A DNA stretch of 48,936 nt from Cyclobacteriaceae bacterium. Lineage in GTDB: Bacteria > Bacteroidota > Bacteroidia > Cytophagales > Cyclobacteriaceae. Where the stretch lies: contig JALSJD010000209.1 of the NCBI GenBank assembly GCA_026989535.1, positions 1 to 48,936 on the forward strand. Direction: 5' to 3'. Within the stretch, counting starts at the first letter, position 1, and every line of letters starts with the position of its first letter. The position numbers were made by a program, and so were the translations under genes. The notes under the pieces are model-generated. The model was not told the DNA's origin, did not search any database, and saw only the letters and a program-made list of their open reading frames with translations. This document shows, piece by piece, positions 45,236-48,936 of the stretch.

Positions 45236-46315
45236 ATGTTTACCAAAGAAGAACTCGAACGATACAGCCGCCATTTTGTTTTGCCCAATTTTGGGCTGCA
45301 AGGACAGGAAAACTTAAAAAAAAGCAGTGTGTTGGTGGTAGGTGCGGGAGGCCTTGGTTCACCAGTGCTGCAATACTTAACTGCTGCCGGTGTGGGTAAA
45401 ATTGGCATAGCCGATTTTGATGAAGTAAGCCTTTCTAACCTGCAACGGCAGGTGTTATTTACAACCGAATCTATTAAAAAAAATAAGGCTCAAGAAGCTT
45501 CAAAGTATCTAGAAGCGTTGAATCCCCACATTGAATTTAAGATTTATACCGATAAATTAACGAGTGCAAATGCATTACAAACACTAAAAGATTACGATGT
45601 AATTATTGATGGAACTGATAATTTCCCTACCCGTTATTTAGTAAACGATGCCTGCGTAATACTAAATAAACCACTGGTATATGGCTCTATTCACGGATTT
45701 GAAGGACAATGTTGTGTATTTAATTATAAGGGTGGCCCTAATTATAGAGACATTCACCCAACCCCACCAGACCCAAGTGCCGTGCCTAACTGTGCCGAAG
45801 GTGGTGTGCTAGGCGCACTTGCCGGCATAATCGGTTCTATGATGGCCGTGGAGGCCATTAAAATAGTAGCCGGGCTTGAACCGGGCTTGGCTGGTAAATT
45901 ATACCTATTTGATAGTCTTCATTATTACAACCAAAAAATTAATTTAGGTGAAGCCAAACTGGCCAATAAGGTGACTAAACTTATCGACTACGAAGCCTTT
46001 TGCTCGCTAACTGGCACAAAACAAACTATAAATGAAGTAACTGCTGCCGAGCTTAAAAAATGGCTCAATAAAAGTCCTGAAAGCATACAATTAGTGGATG
46101 TACGAGAAACCTATGAGCGAGCGATAGGGCATATTGGGGGCATCCACATCCCTTTGCACGCAATTATTGCACAAACTGATGAAATAGCTAATGATGGTAA
46201 GGTGATATTTTATTGCTCGGGAGGGATTAGAAGTGCTCATGCGATAATGCAATTAGGGCAGCATTCGAATGCTCAAAATTTTTATAATTTAGCCGAAGGT
46301 CTCAAAAATTGGTGA
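45236..46315 (+). CDS. moeB: MoeB/ThiF-type adenylyltransferase with C-terminal rhodanese domain
   Basis: The 359-residue protein adenylates a sulfur-carrier C-terminus (MoaD or ThiS) for molybdopterin or thiamine synthesis. The E1-like domain has the nucleotide-binding VVGAGGLGSPVLQYL, DFDEVSLSNLQRQ and DGTDNFPTRYLVNDAC, with the conserved Cys in NCAEGG. The CxxC zinc ligands of E. coli MoeB are missing (YRDIHPTPP where YRC is expected). A rhodanese domain follows with active-site Cys in IFYCSGGIRS. Mo-cofactor synthesis would serve the formate dehydrogenase in this window, but a thiamine role is possible. ATG 45236 gives MFTKEELERYSRHFVLPNFG. The next gene overlaps the stop by 4 nt. Confidence 0.85.
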   Translation: MFTKEELERYSRHFVLPNFGLQGQENLKKSSVLVVGAGGLGSPVLQYLTAAGVGKIGIADFDEVSLSNLQRQVLFTTESIKKNKAQEASKYLEALNPHIEFKIYTDKLTSANALQTLKDYDVIIDGTDNFPTRYLVNDACVILNKPLVYGSIHGFEGQCCVFNYKGGPNYRDIHPTPPDPSAVPNCAEGGVLGALAGIIGSMMAVEAIKIVAGLEPGLAGKLYLFDSLHYYNQKINLGEAKLANKVTKLIDYEAFCSLTGTKQTINEVTAAELKKWLNKSPESIQLVDVRETYERAIGHIGGIHIPLHAIIAQTDEIANDGKVIFYCSGGIRSAHAIMQLGQHSNAQNFYNLAEGLKNW

Positions 46316-47007
46316 TAGAACGATATACCATAGCAAGCTCACAACAACAAATTGAAGAACGATTTGGTGTTAGTTTTCCTGATTCCTTTCAACCAAGGTT
46401 TAATGCAGCACCTACGCAAGCATTACCCATTATTACTTTGGGCAATGCTATTATAAAGCAGTTTTATTGGGGTACGGAGCCTCACTTATCTAAAAACAAG
46501 CGCATCGCTTCCAAATTAATTAACGCACCCGTTAATCAACTTACCGAAAAGCATTTTTACAAAAATGCGCTTAAAAGCAGGCGTTGCCTCGTATTAGCAG
46601 ATGGGTTTTATGTGTGGAAATCCATCAGCAAAAAAGGCCAAGTACCCTATCGAGTAGCGTTAGAATCAAAATCGTTGTTTGCAATGGCTGGCTTGTGGGA
46701 AACCTATGAAAATATGGAGGGTGCCAGATTAGGCACCTTTGCTTTAATTACGCAACCTGCACCTGTCAGCATTCAAAAAATTACCGCAGATATCCCTGTT
46801 ATTTTAGATTCAAGTAACGAACAAACTTGGTTGCAATCTACGTTGGGTATAGAAGAATGCCTTGCCCTATTAAATAAGTCTTCGCCCCCCAATTTTACTT
46901 CGTATGCTGTATCTCCATTCGTTAATAATTTAGCGAACGATGGGGCAAACTTGCTAACCCCTGCCCCTCCAGCCGATCAATTTGGAAACTATTCATTATT
47001 TGATTAG
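46312..47007 (+). CDS. SRAP (HMCES/YedK-like) domain protein, active-site residues missing
   Basis: The 231-residue protein has the SRAP fold motifs PRFNAAPTQALPII, FYWG, the RRCLVLADGFYVWK signature and MAGLWE with the conserved Glu. SRAP proteins bind abasic sites in single-stranded DNA through the N-terminal Cys2 after Met removal. Here residue 2 is Ile (GTG start, overlapping the moeB stop as GTGA) or Val (TTG 46309), so no Cys2 is possible in this frame. The catalytic His of the IHDRMP-type motif is also absent (ITADIPVILD). It is a divergent or inactive paralog. GTG 46312 is chosen because of the 4-nt overlap with moeB. Confidence 0.8.
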   Translation: MIERYTIASSQQQIEERFGVSFPDSFQPRFNAAPTQALPIITLGNAIIKQFYWGTEPHLSKNKRIASKLINAPVNQLTEKHFYKNALKSRRCLVLADGFYVWKSISKKGQVPYRVALESKSLFAMAGLWETYENMEGARLGTFALITQPAPVSIQKITADIPVILDSSNEQTWLQSTLGIEECLALLNKSSPPNFTSYAVSPFVNNLANDGANLLTPAPPADQFGNYSLFD

Positions 47008-47072
47008 TTCTGTGTATAATTGATTGCTAATTATAGCAAAATCATTTAATTTGCCACCTAATTACAGAAAAT

Positions 47073-48074
47073 ATGAATTCTAAAATTGTTGGAGTTGGCC
47101 ATTATGTACCTGAAAATATTGTTACAAACGATGATTTAACCAAGTTTGTTGATACCACCGATGCGTGGATTCAAGAGCGAACGGGCATTAAAGAACGGAG
47201 GTGGTTTAACCCCGAAAAGGACACCGTAGCCAATATGGCCACCAAAGCGAGTAAGCTAGCACTTGAACGTGCTGGGCTCGAAGCCAAAGAGATAGATTTT
47301 ATTATTTTTGCCACCATTACCCCCGATTACTTTTTCCCTGGCTCTGGCGTATTGCTTCAACGTGAGCTTGGCCTTGGTGGTGAAATAGCCGCTATGGACA
47401 TAAGAAATGCATGCTCTGGTTTTATTTATGGGCTTTCCACTGCTGATGCTTTTATTAAATCGGGTATGTACAAAACTATTTTGGTGGTTGGCGCTGAAAT
47501 TCAATCATCTGCCCTCGATCAATCAACCGCAGGAAGAAGCACCAATGTAATATTTGCGGATGGTGCCGGAGCTGCCATTCTACAAGCCACCGAAGAAAAT
47601 ACAGGCGTATTAACCAGCCATCTGCACTCAGATGGTAATTATGCAGAAGAATTATATGTAAAAGATCCTGGAAGCAGCCGTAAAGTAAGGCTTAGTAAAG
47701 AACTAATTGAAGGACCTAGTTTTAAGGTGTATATGAATGGAAATCAGGTATTTAAACACGCTGTGGTTCGTTTTGAAGAAGTAATTAACGAGGCATTGGA
47801 AGCCACCGGAAAAACTACTGATGACCTCGACTTATTCATTCCTCACCAAGCAAATTTACGCATAAGCCAGTTTGTGCAGCGCAAGCTTAAATTACCAGAT
47901 GAAAAAGTATTTAATAATATTATGCATTATGGCAATACCACAGCAGCTTCTATTCCTATTGCCATAAGCGAAGCCTGGGAACAAGGAAAGCTTAAAAAAG
48001 GAGACCTGCTTTGTTTGGCCGCTTTTGGCAGTGGCTATACATGGGCCTCAGCACTAATTGATTGGTCGTATTAA
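47073..48074 (+). CDS. fabH: 3-oxoacyl-ACP synthase III (FabH)
   Basis: The 333-residue condensing enzyme starts fatty-acid synthesis by joining an acyl-CoA to malonyl-ACP. The catalytic Cys114 is in NACSGF, His258 in IPHQAN and Asn288 in YGNTTAASIP. Full-length, start MNSKIVGVGHYVPE. It is a good match to the housekeeping FabH group rather than to the secondary-metabolite KASIII enzymes. It lies 65 bp after the SRAP gene. Confidence 0.93.
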   Translation: MNSKIVGVGHYVPENIVTNDDLTKFVDTTDAWIQERTGIKERRWFNPEKDTVANMATKASKLALERAGLEAKEIDFIIFATITPDYFFPGSGVLLQRELGLGGEIAAMDIRNACSGFIYGLSTADAFIKSGMYKTILVVGAEIQSSALDQSTAGRSTNVIFADGAGAAILQATEENTGVLTSHLHSDGNYAEELYVKDPGSSRKVRLSKELIEGPSFKVYMNGNQVFKHAVVRFEEVINEALEATGKTTDDLDLFIPHQANLRISQFVQRKLKLPDEKVFNNIMHYGNTTAASIPIAISEAWEQGKLKKGDLLCLAAFGSGYTWASALIDWSY

Positions 48075-48110
48075 TGGTAAGTTAAAGTGCAAGGTATATT
48101 TATTGAGTAG

Positions 48111-48122
48111 TTGTGAGGCATA
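48111..48122. repeat. Left arm of an inverted repeat bracketing the toxin-antitoxin pair
   Basis: TTGTGAGGCATA here is the reverse complement of TACGCCTCACAA at 48798-48809 except for one base. The arms enclose about 675 bp containing both toxin and antitoxin genes and lie outside their coding sequence. Confidence 0.5.
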
Positions 48123-48163
48123 AGTCTAACATTTCAATTATCCTTTCGTTTTATAAATTTTTC

Positions 48164-48194
48164 TTGCAAAACTGTATCCAAGTGAATACATTTG
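48164..48194 (+). promoter_or_regulatory. Promoter of the toxin-antitoxin operon (TTG-N20-TACATTTG)
   Basis: TTG at 48164-48166 and TACATTTG at 48187-48194 are 20 bp apart, the consensus spacing of Bacteroidota sigma-ABfr promoters. The predicted start (about 4 nt after the -7 box) coincides with ATG 48198, so the transcript may be leaderless. Confidence 0.55.
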
Positions 48195-48197
48195 TGT

Positions 48198-48508
48198 ATG
48201 TATTCTATTGAAAAGACGGACGAATTCGAAAAATGGTTTCGAAAGTTAAAAGACAGAAGATCCAAGGCAAAAATCCTTTTTAGAATTCAGCGAATAGAAG
48301 AACATGGAAATTTTGGAGATTGCGAGCCAGTAGGACAAGGAATTAGTGAATTGCGGATTCACTATGCAAAAGGTTGCCGTTTTTAAAAGAACAGAACGGT
48401 CTGATAGTGTTATTGTTGAATGGAGGAGATAAATCAACTCAACAAAAGGACATTATAAAAGCAAAGCAGATTTGGAATGAGTATAAAATTGAACTTGAAG
48501 GAAATTAG
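48198..48508 (+). pseudogene. RelE/ParE-type toxin of the HI1419 family, frameshifted
   Basis: ATG 48198 opens MYSIEKTDEFEKWFRKLKDR and the family continues to ELRIHYAKGCRF, where TAA stops the frame at 48384-48386. In another frame the rest of the family is present: LKEQNGLIVLLLNGGDKSTQ, then KDIIKAKQIWNEYKIELEGN and TAG at 48506-48508. The break is at a run of five T (48379-48383); six T would join the two halves. The toxin acts, in this family, as a mRNA interferase or gyrase inhibitor; which one is not clear here. It is broken unless the run is misread. The antitoxin starts 1 nt after the distal stop. Confidence 0.75.
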
Positions 48509-48509
48509 C

Positions 48510-48791
48510 ATGAAAACGGCAACAAAATTCGACATAGCTGAATACTTGGATGATGATGAAATCATAACAGAATATTTGAATACTGTACTAGAAGAAGGCG
48601 ATTCAACTGATATAATTTCTGCATTAGGACATGTTGCAAAAGCACAAGGAATGACAAAAATAGCAGAAGAAACAGGTTTAAGCCGACCTAGTTTGTACAA
48701 AGCATTATCGGATGGTGCAAAACCTCAATTTGAAACGATATTAAAAGTACTTAGGGCAGTTGGAGGACATCTTCATGTGAAAACAGCTTAA
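48510..48791 (+). CDS. HTH-type antitoxin of the HI1420 family
   Basis: The 93-residue protein starts MKTATKFDIAEYLDDDEIIT. A helix-turn-helix with IAEETGLSRPSLYKALSDGA is the DNA-binding signature, followed by KPQFETILKVLRAVGGHLHV. This is the putative addiction-module antidote family that pairs with the upstream RelE/ParE-like toxin. In this family the antitoxin neutralises the toxin and represses the operon. ATG 48510 follows the toxin stop directly. It appears intact while its toxin is not. Confidence 0.85.
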   Translation: MKTATKFDIAEYLDDDEIITEYLNTVLEEGDSTDIISALGHVAKAQGMTKIAEETGLSRPSLYKALSDGAKPQFETILKVLRAVGGHLHVKTA

Positions 48792-48797
48792 TAATAA

Positions 48798-48809
48798 TAC
48801 GCCTCACAA
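48798..48809. repeat. Right arm of the inverted repeat bracketing the toxin-antitoxin pair
   Basis: TACGCCTCACAA, complementary to 48111-48122 with one mismatch, located 7 bp after the antitoxin stop. Confidence 0.5.
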
Positions 48810-48841
48810 AACACTTAGCCGAATAGCCAAAATACCTTCAT

Positions 48842-48880
48842 AAAAAAGCCTCAACGATGATTTTCGCTGAGGCTTTTTTT
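48842..48880. terminator. Bidirectional rho-independent terminator
   Basis: AGCCTCA (48847-48853) and TGAGGCT (48868-48874) form a perfect 7-bp stem, flanked by six A on the left and seven T on the right. It could end transcription in both directions. The rest of the sequence to 48936 shows nothing recognisable. Confidence 0.8.
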
Positions 48881-48936
48881 GATAACCCACACACTGGTTG
48901 ATTTACCGGATATTTTGGTTATTCGGTGTTGACCAA

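Noticed and set aside
48111-48809. Integron cassette around the toxin-antitoxin pair
   Set aside because: GTCTAAC near 48124-48130 fits RYYYAAC, but the opposite end (GCCTCAC) does not give a matching attC core and no integrase is in the window.

Overview
The window reads as chromosome from a Bacteroidota bacterium, most likely of the Cytophagales type. The evidence is the AT-rich base composition, start regions without Shine-Dalgarno sequences, several TAnnTTTG-like -7 promoter boxes, a very large Cys-containing PKD/Ig-like surface protein, and the conserved order parA-parB-DUF5683-dapB-lepB. I saw no rRNA, tRNA, CRISPR array or prophage.

Layout. Positions 1-12169 (minus strand) are the N-terminal part of one giant secreted protein, at least 4056 codons long and running off the left edge. 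Its distal part is about 24 tandem repeats of about 311 bp. Positions 12388-20260 (plus) hold housekeeping genes: pyrG, yidC, parA, parB, a DUF5683 gene, dapB and lepB. A gene-free stretch of about 790 bp with palindromes follows. Then come a frameshifted SEC-C protein gene (21051-22423, plus) and a convergent PlsC-like acyltransferase gene with a zinc ribbon.

Positions 23770-33347 (minus) form a formate/one-carbon block. It contains formate dehydrogenase alpha, a fused NuoE/NuoF-like subunit, a small DUF7009-like gene, fdhD and fhs. Together they predict NAD-linked formate oxidation with a Mo/W-bis-MGD enzyme, FdhD-dependent sulfuration of the cofactor, and formate activation to 10-formyl-tetrahydrofolate. 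The two dehydrogenase subunits are separated by about 1.7 kb of accessory DNA: an intact IS200/RAYT-like transposase gene, two REP-like hairpin pairs in opposite orientation, a 231-aa two-TM unknown and a 341-bp MITE-like element. A roughly 20-copy heptanucleotide tandem repeat lies directly upstream of fdhD.

Positions 33420-48074 are mixed core and accessory genes: tRNA methyltransferase, ArsC-like protein, CvfB-like S1 protein, deoxynucleoside kinase, M28 peptidase with a previously easy-to-miss 46-aa membrane protein behind it, LETM1/TerB-like protein, NOV_C-like protein, AsmA-family protein, outer-membrane barrel candidate, MoeB-rhodanese, a divergent SRAP/HMCES protein and FabH. Three copies of a dispersed inverted-repeat element (two of about 165 bp, one internally deleted to 35 bp) sit in intergenic spaces at 36.4, 40.6 and 44.9 kb. 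The right end holds an HI1419/HI1420-like toxin-antitoxin pair, with the toxin frame broken, bracketed by a short inverted repeat and followed by a strong terminator.

The best candidates for something undescribed are the small mobile-repeat families, including their habit of starting exactly at gene stop codons, the transposase wedged into the formate dehydrogenase operon, and an SRAP protein that appears to have lost its catalytic Cys and His.
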